Part shown: piece by piece, positions 26,263 to 35,154 of the stretch | How positions within the stretch are numbered: position 1 is the first letter of the stretch | Layout of the letters: each line of letters starts with the position of its first letter | Assembly (NCBI RefSeq): GCF_026000435.1 | Contig: NZ_AP026763.1 | Span: 1,798,001-1,862,000 of the forward strand | From: Vibrio sp. STUT-A11 | Lineage (GTDB): Bacteria > Pseudomonadota > Gammaproteobacteria > Enterobacterales > Vibrionaceae | Length of the DNA stretch: 64,000 bases | Reading direction: 5' to 3' | The notes under the pieces: model-generated | Seen by the model: the letters and a program-made list of their open reading frames with translations, nothing else | What the model was told of the DNA's origin: nothing | The model's database searches: none | Made by a program: the position numbers and the translations under genes

Positions 26263-27615
26263 TTGGTCACCGTTGATAAACAAGACTCAATCACATTAAA
26301 AATCAGCCATGAGCTAGCAAAAAGTAAAAGTGTCGACCTTGATATTTACTTCTTTGTCCCTGGTGAGTTAGGCCTCAATGCCGACATCATCAGTGAATCA
26401 GAATTCTATTATACCTCTATCACACAGCAGCGTTCCTATTACAGTAAGGAGATTCTGCTGCCTTTGGTTCACAGCCGACTGGCCAAGCGCGGCCGCCTCT
26501 CGAATCAACAGTACCGTGTCAGTTTGAGTTTGTTCGCTTATCAATACGTCATCGCGTTGGACAAAGCCGTTGCCAGTTTGAATAAGCTAGAAAGTAACTC
26601 CGTCACAGAAGATGAAGTTGATGAAGTCATCGAATTGGCGATTGCGATTCTAAAACGGCTTCGTCGTGGTATCCCTTTTGAAGAGAACCTAAAACGTTAC
26701 TACGTTAACATCGACAACTATTTGTCGTGGTACACAGAGCAAAAGTTCTTGTCGCTCGTTGCCCACTTACCAAGAGAAGGCGATTACAGCACGATCAAGA
26801 AACGACTGGTCACTCTATGTGAAAAAGAGCAAGCGCACCGTAAATTAAATCAATATAACTCGACAAAAGTCGTCGACGACGTGACGCGACTCTCCAATAA
26901 AATGCGTCTTTTGAGGCGTCTTATTGAGCACCCTGTCGTCTTACGTGAACAGACAATCTCAATGGGGAAAAACGTTAAACGGGCGATAAAAGGCATTGCG
27001 ACAGGGTTAGTGATGGTTGTCGTGACATCGACCGTGATCCTAGCTCGAGACTACTTAGGAGAAATTTCTGCATCCTTTATAATTGCAATGTCTTTCATTT
27101 ATGCCTTACGCGAGATTTTTAAAGATGATCTTCGCGATGCCATGTGGCGCTGGATACGCAAAGGCAAGCCCAAATGGCGTAAGAAGTATATAGATCCTAC
27201 CACCAAGAAAGTGGTTGGTAAAAAGTTAGAGTGGCTTGACTACAGAACGCTCTCTAGCCTGCCGGACAAGATTCAACAGATCCGTAAAAAACGTGTCGTT
27301 CAGAGAGAAGAGAAAATTCTTCACTATCAGGAAAAGACGGAAATGGCGACATCGATGTTTTTAAGTGGCTATGAGCAAACGCGACAAACCATGAATATTA
27401 GCTTGAGACCCATTATTCGATTGATGGATAAAGGCTCAAACCGCGTGTACCGCCTGAATGAAGGGCAAGTTACCAAAGAGTCCGTTGAGAAACGTCACCT
27501 CATCAATGTGATCGTCAAAGAAGACAACCACACTGATGACCCCGTGTACTACCGCTGGAAAGTGGTATTGAACCGGTCGAAGATAGTGTCGATTGAAAAA
27601 ATCGAGCTGAGCTAA
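26263..27615 (+). CDS. Unrecognised 450-aa membrane protein with TTG start
   Basis: No family was recognised. The start is TTG at 26263, backed by a good AGGAG site 7 bases upstream. Residues 1-60 are beta-rich (TLKISHELAKSKSVDLDIYFFVPGELGL). Then come a helical region with many Arg/Lys, two adjacent hydrophobic segments near 244-264 and 268-288, and a strongly basic cytoplasmic-type segment (RKGKPKWRKKYIDP). The tail is a beta-rich domain. The layout suggests an inner-membrane protein with two soluble domains on the same side. Its stop lies inside a small hairpin shared with the convergent DUF4442 gene 16 bases away. Confidence 0.6.
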   Translation: MVTVDKQDSITLKISHELAKSKSVDLDIYFFVPGELGLNADIISESEFYYTSITQQRSYYSKEILLPLVHSRLAKRGRLSNQQYRVSLSLFAYQYVIALDKAVASLNKLESNSVTEDEVDEVIELAIAILKRLRRGIPFEENLKRYYVNIDNYLSWYTEQKFLSLVAHLPREGDYSTIKKRLVTLCEKEQAHRKLNQYNSTKVVDDVTRLSNKMRLLRRLIEHPVVLREQTISMGKNVKRAIKGIATGLVMVVVTSTVILARDYLGEISASFIIAMSFIYALREIFKDDLRDAMWRWIRKGKPKWRKKYIDPTTKKVVGKKLEWLDYRTLSSLPDKIQQIRKKRVVQREEKILHYQEKTEMATSMFLSGYEQTRQTMNISLRPIIRLMDKGSNRVYRLNEGQVTKESVEKRHLINVIVKEDNHTDDPVYYRWKVVLNRSKIVSIEKIELS

Positions 27616-27628
27616 CGGAAATAGTTAG
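27610..27628. terminator. Possible shared hairpin between convergent genes
   Basis: GCTAAC (27610-27615) and GTTAGC (27623-27628) are inverted around a 7-base loop and contain the stop of the 450-aa gene. There is no clear U run, so termination is only possible. Confidence 0.4.
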
Positions 27629-27631
27629 CGA

Positions 27632-28129
27632 TTAAGCAGCCTTCTTTGATTGTTGTGTTGCTTTTTTAAGCGAAAGCGTCAGATAAAACTCTGCCATTGG
27701 CTCATCGCCATGGAGAGACGGACATAATGCTGTGATTTTCACATCACGATTCACACGCTCACCTGTCTCGAGGGTGTAATCCAGCATCTCGTCGATTAAA
27801 GGACCATCATCACATACAAAATGTACATCGGCTTCTGGTCGTTTTAAAAACTCAGCCTTAACGCCTTTAAAAGCCAATGAAATCGGCTCTCCTTTCTCTT
27901 TTGCTTTACTCATGGCTAAAAAGGCCCCCGCGACATCAGCACCAACCGCCAACGCACCGAAATACATGCTGTTAAGGTGGTTTTTGGTTCTTTTGCGCAG
28001 AGGAATTTTTACTTCAACATGCTTATCGTCGATATCAATGATTTTTGGACGACAAAGCCAGATTAATGGAACTTTAGTGAAACCGAAGACTTTCAAGTAA
28101 AGGTTTGCACGACGTACTGCAGATAACAT
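27632..28129 (-). CDS. DUF4442 hot-dog-fold protein (thioesterase-like)
   Basis: A 165-residue protein matching DUF4442, a branch of the hot-dog superfamily related to PaaI/YiiD thioesterases. The central helix region (NSMYFGALAVGADVAGAFLAM) is the typical hot-dog helix, and the last 60 residues form the strands. Acyl-CoA thioesterase activity is plausible but not shown for most members. It is convergent with the upstream membrane-protein gene, with only 16 bases between stops. Confidence 0.78.
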   Translation of the reverse strand: MLSAVRRANLYLKVFGFTKVPLIWLCRPKIIDIDDKHVEVKIPLRKRTKNHLNSMYFGALAVGADVAGAFLAMSKAKEKGEPISLAFKGVKAEFLKRPEADVHFVCDDGPLIDEMLDYTLETGERVNRDVKITALCPSLHGDEPMAEFYLTLSLKKATQQSKKAA

Positions 28130-28560
28130 TTTGGTCTCCTTACCAACCTAACTCAGCCAGTTAATCAAACGCTCGTTTTAATGTCAAAGAATTGTTAATG
28201 AAACTTGATCTGCCTATTAAATTATTCGTCATAAACACATTAAAGGTGACAACGTCACCCAATCAGACTATCGTTTATTTTCTGACATAGGTTATTTGTT
28301 GACATAAGTTATGGCTGGCAAGGCGCAGCGTACTATTGCGGCTTTCTCACTTTGCTCACTGCCTAACCCTAGTCAATGGCGTAACTATCGCGCACTAGAA
28401 TATGTGTAAAGTATGCCCTTAGGTTGTTATAAAAAAGTAATAACAATATAGAGCTTTCAGGCTATTTGGGATTTAGAGGCGAAGAATACTGTGAAACAGT
28501 TTATTCCTGCCATTAATTCCGTTATCTTTATCCCTTCGCAACAGAGAATAAAGCTATAAG
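28130..28560. other. Divergent intergenic region upstream of aroH
   Basis: About 430 bases. The left part should hold the promoter of the minus-strand DUF4442 gene. The right 130 bases hold the aroH promoter and a roughly 100-base leader with hairpins. A GCACTAG half-site near 28393 recalls half of a TrpR operator, but no full operator was found. Confidence 0.5.
28422..28456 (+). promoter_or_regulatory. Predicted aroH promoter with internal palindrome
   Basis: TTGTTA (-35) is followed after exactly 17 bases by TATAGA (-10). The -35 and spacer form an inverted repeat, TTGTTAT then nine bases then ATAACAA, so a repressor bound there would cover the promoter. Downstream, the leader has a hairpin made by GAATACTGT and ACAGTTTATTC (about 28485-28506). 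Confidence 0.5.
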
Positions 28561-29613
28561 ATGCCTATAAAAACAGATGAATTGAGAACCCAGCCTTTGG
28601 GTCCAATGCCTACCCCAGCGGAGCTAGGTAGTGAGTATCCGATCACGGATGACGTTGCAGATCGAATTGCTCAATCTCGCCGTCAGATCGAAAAAATCTT
28701 GACGGGTGAAGATAAACGCCTTCTTACTATCGTGGGTCCTTGCTCTGTCCATGATACAGAAGCCGCGATTGACTACGCAACGCGCCTTAGCGCCATCCAG
28801 GACAAGTACAAAGACGAGCTATTTATCGTCATGCGTACTTACTTTGAAAAACCGCGTACAGTAGTGGGTTGGAAAGGCTTAATAACCGATCCAAACCTAG
28901 ACGGGTCTTATGCGCTAGAAGCTGGCCTTCATAAAGCACGTAAATTGCTACTGGATATCAACAAGCTTGGTCTTGCCACAGCTACTGAGTTTCTTGATAT
29001 GATTACCGGTCAATACATTGCGGATTTGATTACTTGGGGCGCCATTGGTGCACGTACTACTGAATCTCAAATTCACCGAGAAATGGCATCTGCACTCTCG
29101 TGTCCGGTTGGCTTTAAAAATGGTACCAACGGTAACGTGAAAATAGCGATTGATGCAATTCGTGCATCGAAAGCATCACACTACTTCTACTCTCCAGATA
29201 AGCACGGTCGTATGACGGTTTATCGCACAAGTGGTAATCCATTCGGTCATATTATTTTACGTGGCGGCGAAAAAGGTCCAAACTTTGACCAAGCTTCAGT
29301 CAAGAAAGCTTGTGACGCGCTAGCAGAGTTCGATCTACCGCAACGCTTAATTGTCGATTTCAGTCATGCTAACTGCCAAAAGCAACATCGAAAGCAGCTT
29401 GATGTCGCAAAAGACATCTGCCAACAAATCAAGGCAGGCAGTACACACGTTGCAGGCATAATGGCAGAGAGCTTCATCGTTGAAGGTAATCAGCCAATGA
29501 CTGACATCAACAACCTGACATACGGTCAATCAATCACTGACCCTTGCCTGAGTTGGGAAGATACAGTGACGATGCTAGATATGCTGGCAGATGCTGTAAA
29601 ATCCACTAAGTAA
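28561..29613 (+). CDS. aroH: 3-deoxy-7-phosphoheptulonate synthase, AroH-like (Trp-sensitive)
   Basis: A 350-residue type I DAHP synthase that joins phosphoenolpyruvate and erythrose 4-phosphate, the first step of the shikimate pathway. The metal and substrate motifs are present: GPCSVHD near residue 60, YFEKPRTVVGWKG near 95, GARTTESQ near 163, KNGTNGN near 188. The N terminus (KTDELRT) and the regions GEDKRLL, EFLDMITGQ and SGNPFGHI follow AroH more closely than AroF or AroG, so tryptophan inhibition is inferred. A YajQ-family gene follows after 28 bases on the same strand. Confidence 0.9.
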   Translation: MPIKTDELRTQPLGPMPTPAELGSEYPITDDVADRIAQSRRQIEKILTGEDKRLLTIVGPCSVHDTEAAIDYATRLSAIQDKYKDELFIVMRTYFEKPRTVVGWKGLITDPNLDGSYALEAGLHKARKLLLDINKLGLATATEFLDMITGQYIADLITWGAIGARTTESQIHREMASALSCPVGFKNGTNGNVKIAIDAIRASKASHYFYSPDKHGRMTVYRTSGNPFGHIILRGGEKGPNFDQASVKKACDALAEFDLPQRLIVDFSHANCQKQHRKQLDVAKDICQQIKAGSTHVAGIMAESFIVEGNQPMTDINNLTYGQSITDPCLSWEDTVTMLDMLADAVKSTK

Positions 29614-29641
29614 TTAATAACAAGATAATCAAGGAATCTTC

Positions 29642-30124
29642 ATGCCATCGTTTGATATTGTTTCAGAAATCGATACGGTTGAACTACGTAACGCCGTTGA
29701 TAACGCTAACCGTGAATTGTCTACTCGTTTCGATTTCCGCAATGTAAATGCGAGCTTTGAGCTAGTAGAAGAAAATGTAAAAGTGTCCGCTGAAGGTGAA
29801 TTTCAGCTTAAACAAATGCGTGACATTTTACGAGGTCACTTAGCAAAGCGTAATATCGATGCTAATGCAATGGACTCTCAAAAACCTGAGGCAACTGGCA
29901 GAAACTGGCATCAGAACATCTTGTTCCGCCAGGGTATTGATACGCCGACGGCTAAAAAGGTAGTCAAGCTAATTAAAGACGCGAAGCTGAAAGTACAAGC
30001 TTCAATCCAAGGCGATAAAGTACGTGTCACGGGTAAAAAGCGTGATGACCTACAGGCGACAATGGCTACCATTCGTGAAGCCGAACTAGGATTGCCTTTC
30101 CAGTTCAATAACTTCCGCGATTAA
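29642..30124 (+). CDS. YajQ-family nucleotide-binding protein
   Basis: A 160-residue UPF0234 protein. It begins MPSFDIVSEIDTVELRNAVDNA, has the STRFDFRN segment near residue 30 and ends with LGLPFQFNNFRD, all family hallmarks. Family members bind nucleotides or tRNA; the Xanthomonas homologue binds cyclic di-GMP and acts in transcriptional control. Which applies here is unknown. It lies 28 bases after aroH and is followed by a strong terminator, so the two genes may form one transcript. Confidence 0.92.
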   Translation: MPSFDIVSEIDTVELRNAVDNANRELSTRFDFRNVNASFELVEENVKVSAEGEFQLKQMRDILRGHLAKRNIDANAMDSQKPEATGRNWHQNILFRQGIDTPTAKKVVKLIKDAKLKVQASIQGDKVRVTGKKRDDLQATMATIREAELGLPFQFNNFRD

Positions 30125-30142
30125 TCATTAGTGCAATAAACG

Positions 30143-30176
30143 AAAAACGCCAACGATCACTCGTCGGCGTTTTTGT
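30143..30176. terminator. Bidirectional terminator between yajQ-type gene and siroheme gene
   Basis: ACGCCAACGA and TCGTCGGCGT arms with a 4-base loop and one internal mismatch, flanked by A5 and T5. It can end transcription from both convergent genes. Confidence 0.9.
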
Positions 30177-30191
30177 TTGTGCTAAAGGGGA

Positions 30192-31112
30192 TTAGATCAC
30201 GAGATCTTGTCCCTGTAGCAACATAAATTCACTCGTGCCTTGTGGAATAAATACACAGACGCGTAAGTTGTCTTGTTTAGCCTTGGCAAGCATGTCTGAC
30301 AACTGAGCTGCGTTTGTAAATGAATCTCTCTCGGCGTCTCTTCTCACTAACTCCATTGCGTCTGACTCACATTTTGTCGAGTACAACGCCAATTCCGCTT
30401 GCTGCATGTAACGAACCGCTTTGATTGGCAACATTTCAACGTCTTTACCAACATGAATCCAAGTGCAACTGCCCTTTTCTTCGAGTGGATCAGCCATAGT
30501 TGCTTGGTAAATAGTTTCTAAATCTCGGTTATCACTCGCATTTTCAACGTCAGGATTCGAAAAGAACTGCTCCCAGAACTTACGGCGTAAATCGACACTT
30601 GGTAACGCTTCTTTGATGGAATTGCGTTTGGAATTCGCAAAGTCTGCCATTAAGCCCATATTCTGTGGAAGAATCATTTCTAGCTTCTCACGAATATTAC
30701 GAATCAATACTGGAGATGCACCACCACTCGAAATGGCTATCTGGATACGGCCACGATTGATCATTGAAGGCGTGATGAAATCGCAGTATGGCTTATCATC
30801 AACCACATTCACTAGGATCCCAAGCCCTTTCGCATCTTTATAAACCTGATGATTCAAGTCTGGATTATCTGTGGTCGCCCACACCTGAACAAAGCCTTTT
30901 GTGACAATGTCACTTGAATAAAAGCGCTGAATCCATCTTAGTTGGTGATCCTTTGCAAGCTTGGCCAGATAGTCAACCAAGGTGGGAGAGACGACCGTGA
31001 TATCAGCTCCCGCCTTCAGTAAAGCTTCGACCTTGCGGCTCGCGACTTCCCCGCCGCCAACAACGAGAACTGGTTTGTTGATTAAATCTAAGAACAGAGG
31101 AAAATATCGCAT
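30192..31112 (-). CDS. Siroheme synthase, dehydrogenase/ferrochelatase part
   Basis: A 306-residue protein matching the N-terminal (Met8p/CysG-B) module that oxidises precorrin-2 to sirohydrochlorin with NAD+ and inserts iron to make siroheme for sulfite and nitrite reductases. The dinucleotide site VVGGGEVASRKVEALL is at residues 17-32. The C-terminal methyltransferase domain of full CysG is absent, so SUMT must be encoded elsewhere. The last 90 residues (LPIKAVRYMQQAELALYS...) are an extension beyond the core. It is transcribed alone, convergent with the YajQ-family gene. Confidence 0.85.
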   Translation of the reverse strand: MRYFPLFLDLINKPVLVVGGGEVASRKVEALLKAGADITVVSPTLVDYLAKLAKDHQLRWIQRFYSSDIVTKGFVQVWATTDNPDLNHQVYKDAKGLGILVNVVDDKPYCDFITPSMINRGRIQIAISSGGASPVLIRNIREKLEMILPQNMGLMADFANSKRNSIKEALPSVDLRRKFWEQFFSNPDVENASDNRDLETIYQATMADPLEEKGSCTWIHVGKDVEMLPIKAVRYMQQAELALYSTKCESDAMELVRRDAERDSFTNAAQLSDMLAKAKQDNLRVCVFIPQGTSEFMLLQGQDLVI

Positions 31113-31572
31113 CTCAACCTTTGATTATACTAATTAACTATTAAAACCATGCTACCAAAAATGGGGCATGGTCATCACCTTGTTTCGCTGACACAAATAA
31201 TTTTTGTTCGAATTTTAACTGAACTTAGCCGAGGTCCGCTAATGACAGTTTTGATAACGACGTTTTATTCTCTATTTGCGCCTACTTGTTCGTTGAATAT
31301 TCTGATGCACCAACTTGATCACCAGTTGCACTATTTACAAACAATTAACATTTCGTCATTCTAAAACCTGAGGAATTTTGTAGGTTCTCTTAAAATTCCA
31401 TTTAAATTATATATTTGAGAATTCACAGATCCTTTTCTAAGCTTAGATTTGATTGATTACTCGATTACCGTTTCCTCGAAAATCAATCACGTAGGACACA
31501 ACACAACACAAAATTGGACACGCTAACTTTAAGTTACATTGATTTAACATGGATCATACAGGAAGGACACAA
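31113..31572. other. Intergenic region between siroheme gene and aapJ
   Basis: About 460 AT-rich bases, a divergent promoter region for both genes. A long untranslated leader of aapJ is likely. No operator, riboswitch or gene was recognised with confidence. Confidence 0.5.
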
Positions 31573-32601
31573 ATGGCAAATAAACTAACAATTCTTGCTT
31601 CCGTCGTAGCGGCTTCTACTGCAATGATGGCAACATCAGCTCAAGCTGCAGACTCTACTTTGGACAAAGTAACAAAACAAGGTTTTCTTACTTGTGGTGT
31701 AAGTACTGGTCTTCCAGGTTTCTCAAACCCAAACTCAAAAGGTGAATGGGAAGGTATCGACGTAGAATATTGCCAAGCAATGGCTGCAGCCGTTCTTGGG
31801 GACAAAACGAAAGTTAAGTACGTTCCTCTAACCGCCAAAGAACGCTTCACTGCACTCCAATCTGGTGAAATTGATGTTCTTTCACGTAACACTACTTGGA
31901 CACTACACCGCGACACCGCCCTTGGCCTAAACTTCGTCGGTGTTAACTACTACGACGGTCAAGGCTTCATGGTGAAAAAAGAGCTTGGCTTATCAAGTGC
32001 AAAAGAACTTGACGGCGCGTCTGTTTGTGTTCAATCAGGCACGACTACTGAGCTTAACCTCGCGGATTACTTCCGTAACAACAGTATGAGCTACAAGCCT
32101 GTCGTATTTGATACAGCGGCGCAAACTTCAAAAGGTTTCGACTCGGGCCGTTGTGACGTGTTAACCACAGACCAATCTGGCCTTTACGCGCTGCGTTTGA
32201 ACCTTCAAGACCCTTCATCAGCAGCCGTTCTTCCTGAAATCATTTCAAAAGAGCCTCTCGGTCCTGTTGTACGTCAGGGTGATGACCAGTGGTTTAATAT
32301 TGCTAAATGGACACTATCCGCAATGATTAATGCGGAAGAGTACGGCATCACTTCTAAGAATGCGGATGAGATGTTGAAATCTGAAGATCCAAACATCAAA
32401 CGTATCCTTGGTGTAGACGGCCCTCAAGGTAAAGGCTTAGGTATCCGTGACGATTGGGGCTACCAAATCGTTAAACAAGTGGGTAACTACGGTGAAAGCT
32501 TTGAGCGCACAGTAGGTAAGGGTTCGCCTCTCGATATTTCTCGTGGTGTTAACGCACTATGGAACGAAGGTGGCTTCATGTACGCGTCACCAATCCGATA
32601 G
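31573..32601 (+). CDS. aapJ: General L-amino acid ABC transporter, periplasmic binding protein AapJ
   Basis: A 342-residue secreted solute-binding protein with signal peptide MANKLTILASVVAASTAMM, cut after SAQA. It matches the AapJ/BztA family (TLDKVTKQGFLTCGVSTGLPGFS; the RNTTWTLHRD segment), which binds polar and acidic amino acids. The ATG at 31573 is preceded by GGAAGGA; an upstream in-frame start at 31549 adds eight unlikely residues. It heads an aapJ-Q-M-P operon but is followed by a strong terminator, so partial read-through would give more binding protein than permease. Confidence 0.93.
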   Translation: MANKLTILASVVAASTAMMATSAQAADSTLDKVTKQGFLTCGVSTGLPGFSNPNSKGEWEGIDVEYCQAMAAAVLGDKTKVKYVPLTAKERFTALQSGEIDVLSRNTTWTLHRDTALGLNFVGVNYYDGQGFMVKKELGLSSAKELDGASVCVQSGTTTELNLADYFRNNSMSYKPVVFDTAAQTSKGFDSGRCDVLTTDQSGLYALRLNLQDPSSAAVLPEIISKEPLGPVVRQGDDQWFNIAKWTLSAMINAEEYGITSKNADEMLKSEDPNIKRILGVDGPQGKGLGIRDDWGYQIVKQVGNYGESFERTVGKGSPLDISRGVNALWNEGGFMYASPIR

Positions 32602-32615
32602 AAGCGAGAAAATCA

Positions 32616-32637
32616 GGGCGGTTTAGCCGCCCTTTTT
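32616..32637 (+). terminator. Intra-operon terminator after aapJ
   Basis: GGGCGG and CCGCCC arms with a 5-base loop, followed by five T residues, 15 bases after the aapJ stop. It probably acts as a partial terminator that lowers aapQMP relative to aapJ. Confidence 0.85.
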
Positions 32638-32826
32638 CGTATCTATAATCTGGATGAGTAAGGAAACTCAATCGCTGGTGTTAGCTGAGTTAGTTGTAAA
32701 CATGGATTTTTATCGGCAAAGCAACGCTTACGATCTATGATTGCCGGAGCACCAGATTTACCTGCCAGTAACACCCCTTGCTCATACAGAATGATAACTA
32801 TAACTAAGGTTTGAGGTTAACGCTGT

Positions 32827-34032
32827 ATGGAACCGATTAAAGACGCATCGCTAAGTACGATGTCCAAACCAAGTGGAAGTAAAAGCCTAATTTATAACCC
32901 TGCTTTTCGTTCCGCTCTTTTTCAGATCATTGCTGTAGCTGCATTGGTATTTTTCTTTTACACCATCATCAACAACGCGCTAAATAACTTAGATGCCCGA
33001 GGTATCGCTACGGGTTTTGATTTTCTTGATCAGGAAGCAGGCTTCGGTATTGGGCTTACGCTGATTGAATATAACGAAACCTACTCTTATGGCAGAACTT
33101 TTGTCATTGGTTTACTAAACACCGCACTAGTTTCAGTGTTAGGTATTATCCTGGCTACTGTAATTGGTTTCACCATGGGTGTTGCTCGTCTATCTTCTAA
33201 CTGGTTAGTTAGCCGCTTAGCAGCGGTATATATTGAGACATTTCGAAATATCCCTCTTCTTCTACAAATCTTCTTTTGGTATTTCGCCGTTTTGCAGGCA
33301 TTGCCTTCAGCAAGACAAAGTATCAGCCTTGGCGAAGCTATCTTCTTAAACGTTCGAGGACTCTACCTTCCTGCTCCAATATTGGAAAACGGCAGTAGTG
33401 TTGTTATCGCCGCGTTTATTGTCGGGCTCGTTGCGACTATCTCCATCTCTATTTGGGCGAAGAACAAACAGCGCCTGACCGGCCAGCAAACTCCGATGGG
33501 ACGAATTGCTTTAGGATTAGTCGTTGGCTTACCTTTGGTCGTTTATTTCCTTGTTGGTATGCCTATCTCTCTGGAATACCCGGCTCTGAAAGGCTTTAAC
33601 TTCCAAGGCGGCATCAGCATTATTCCTGAGCTTGCAGCGCTTCTGATTGCACTAAGTGTTTACACCGCAACATTTATCGCCGAGATCGTACGTTCTGGTA
33701 TTAACGCTGTTAGCCATGGTCAAACCGAAGCTGCAATGTCGTTAGGCCTACCAAGAACCAAAACACTAAAGCTCGTGGTTATTCCTCAAGCGCTGCGAAT
33801 CATTATTCCTCCATTAACCAGTCAATATTTGAACTTAACCAAAAACTCTTCATTGGCAATGGCTATCGGCTATCCGGATCTTGTGTCTGTGTTTGCTGGC
33901 ACGACCCTAAACCAAACGGGCCAAGCCATTGAGATCATCGCGATGACAATGGGCGTGTACTTAGCGTTAAGTTTGATTACTTCTGCGTTAATGAACCTGT
34001 ACAACCGTAAAGTAGCACTGGTGGAGAGATAA
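32827..34032 (+). CDS. aapQ: Amino-acid ABC permease AapQ
   Basis: A 401-residue inner-membrane permease of the HisMQ class. It has a long N-terminal segment with one membrane helix and a large loop, as in AapQ, then a transmembrane core ending in the EAA motif (EAAMSLGLPRTKTLKLVVIPQALR near residue 303) that docks on the ATPase. The ATG at 32827 has a GAGG about 10 bases upstream; a downstream ATG at 32860 is possible. aapM starts one base after the stop, so the two are coupled. Confidence 0.9.
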   Translation: MEPIKDASLSTMSKPSGSKSLIYNPAFRSALFQIIAVAALVFFFYTIINNALNNLDARGIATGFDFLDQEAGFGIGLTLIEYNETYSYGRTFVIGLLNTALVSVLGIILATVIGFTMGVARLSSNWLVSRLAAVYIETFRNIPLLLQIFFWYFAVLQALPSARQSISLGEAIFLNVRGLYLPAPILENGSSVVIAAFIVGLVATISISIWAKNKQRLTGQQTPMGRIALGLVVGLPLVVYFLVGMPISLEYPALKGFNFQGGISIIPELAALLIALSVYTATFIAEIVRSGINAVSHGQTEAAMSLGLPRTKTLKLVVIPQALRIIIPPLTSQYLNLTKNSSLAMAIGYPDLVSVFAGTTLNQTGQAIEIIAMTMGVYLALSLITSALMNLYNRKVALVER

Positions 34033-34033
34033 T

Positions 34034-35131
34034 ATGAGTACACATCAATTTCAGCCTGATCTCCCACCGCCATCAAACACGGTCGGTGCGGTAGGTTGGA
34101 TGCGTAAAAACCTGTTTAATGGACCAGTAAACTCTATTGTTACCATTATTCTCGCCTACTTAGCATTTACTGCTTTGTGGAACATCGTCGATTGGGCGTT
34201 CATCAACGCGGATTGGGTAGGAACAACACGTGATGCATGTAGCCGAGAAGGCGCGTGTTGGGTATTCATCAGCGTACGTTGGGATCAGTTCATGTATGGC
34301 TTCTATCCTGAGGCTGAACTGTGGCGCCCTCGCCTGTTTTATATCTCACTCGCCATCCTGACTGCGCTTGTTGCCTATGAGAAGACACCAAAACGTATGT
34401 GGATCTGGCTATTTTTAGTCAACGTTTATCCATTCCTTGTAGCAGGTCTTCTTTACGGTGGCGTATTTGGTCTGGAGGTGGTTGACACACATAAATGGGG
34501 TGGATTACTTGTTACCTTAATCATCGCGCTTGTGGGTATTGTTGTCTCGTTACCAATTGGTGTGGTTTTAGCACTAGGTCGACGCTCCGAGATGCCAATT
34601 ATCCGCAGTATGTGTACTGTCTACATCGAAGTTTGGCGTGGTGTACCGCTAATCACCGTCTTATTCATGGCGTCGGTCATGTTGCCACTGTTTATGTCTG
34701 AAGGTTCGGAGACAGATAAACTCATCCGTGCACTCATCGGTGTGGTGATGTTTGCCGCAGCCTATATGGCAGAAGTGATTCGTGGTGGTTTACAAGCGAT
34801 TCCAAAAGGGCAATACGAAGCAGCAGATGCGCTTGGATTAAGCTACTGGAAGAAAACAGGGTTAATTATTTTACCGCAGGCTCTGAAAATCACGATTCCT
34901 TCTATCGTGAATACCTTCATCGGCCTGTTTAAAGATACCAGCCTGGTACTGATCATCGGTATGTTTGATGTACTGGGTATTGGGCAATCCGCAAACACCG
35001 ACCCAGAATGGCTCGGCTTTGCGACGGAAAGTTATGTATTTGTCGCGTTAGTGTTTTGGGTATTTTGTTTCGGCATGTCTCGTTATTCGATATGGCTCGA
35101 AAACAAACTTCATACCGGTCACAAACGATAA
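34034..35131 (+). CDS. aapM: Amino-acid ABC permease AapM
   Basis: A 365-residue inner-membrane permease that pairs with AapQ. The N-terminal half has extra membrane segments around a periplasmic loop. The C-terminal half is a HisMQ permease domain with the EAA motif (YEAADALGLSYWKKTGLIILPQALK near residue 262). It starts one base after aapQ and ends 23 bases before aapP. Confidence 0.92.
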   Translation: MSTHQFQPDLPPPSNTVGAVGWMRKNLFNGPVNSIVTIILAYLAFTALWNIVDWAFINADWVGTTRDACSREGACWVFISVRWDQFMYGFYPEAELWRPRLFYISLAILTALVAYEKTPKRMWIWLFLVNVYPFLVAGLLYGGVFGLEVVDTHKWGGLLVTLIIALVGIVVSLPIGVVLALGRRSEMPIIRSMCTVYIEVWRGVPLITVLFMASVMLPLFMSEGSETDKLIRALIGVVMFAAAYMAEVIRGGLQAIPKGQYEAADALGLSYWKKTGLIILPQALKITIPSIVNTFIGLFKDTSLVLIIGMFDVLGIGQSANTDPEWLGFATESYVFVALVFWVFCFGMSRYSIWLENKLHTGHKR

Positions 35132-35154
35132 CTCATTAAGATCAAGGACGTATT

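Noticed and set aside
31149..31364. 71-codon plus-strand frame in the aapJ upstream region
   Set aside because: No ribosome site or family match; composition matches the non-coding surroundings.
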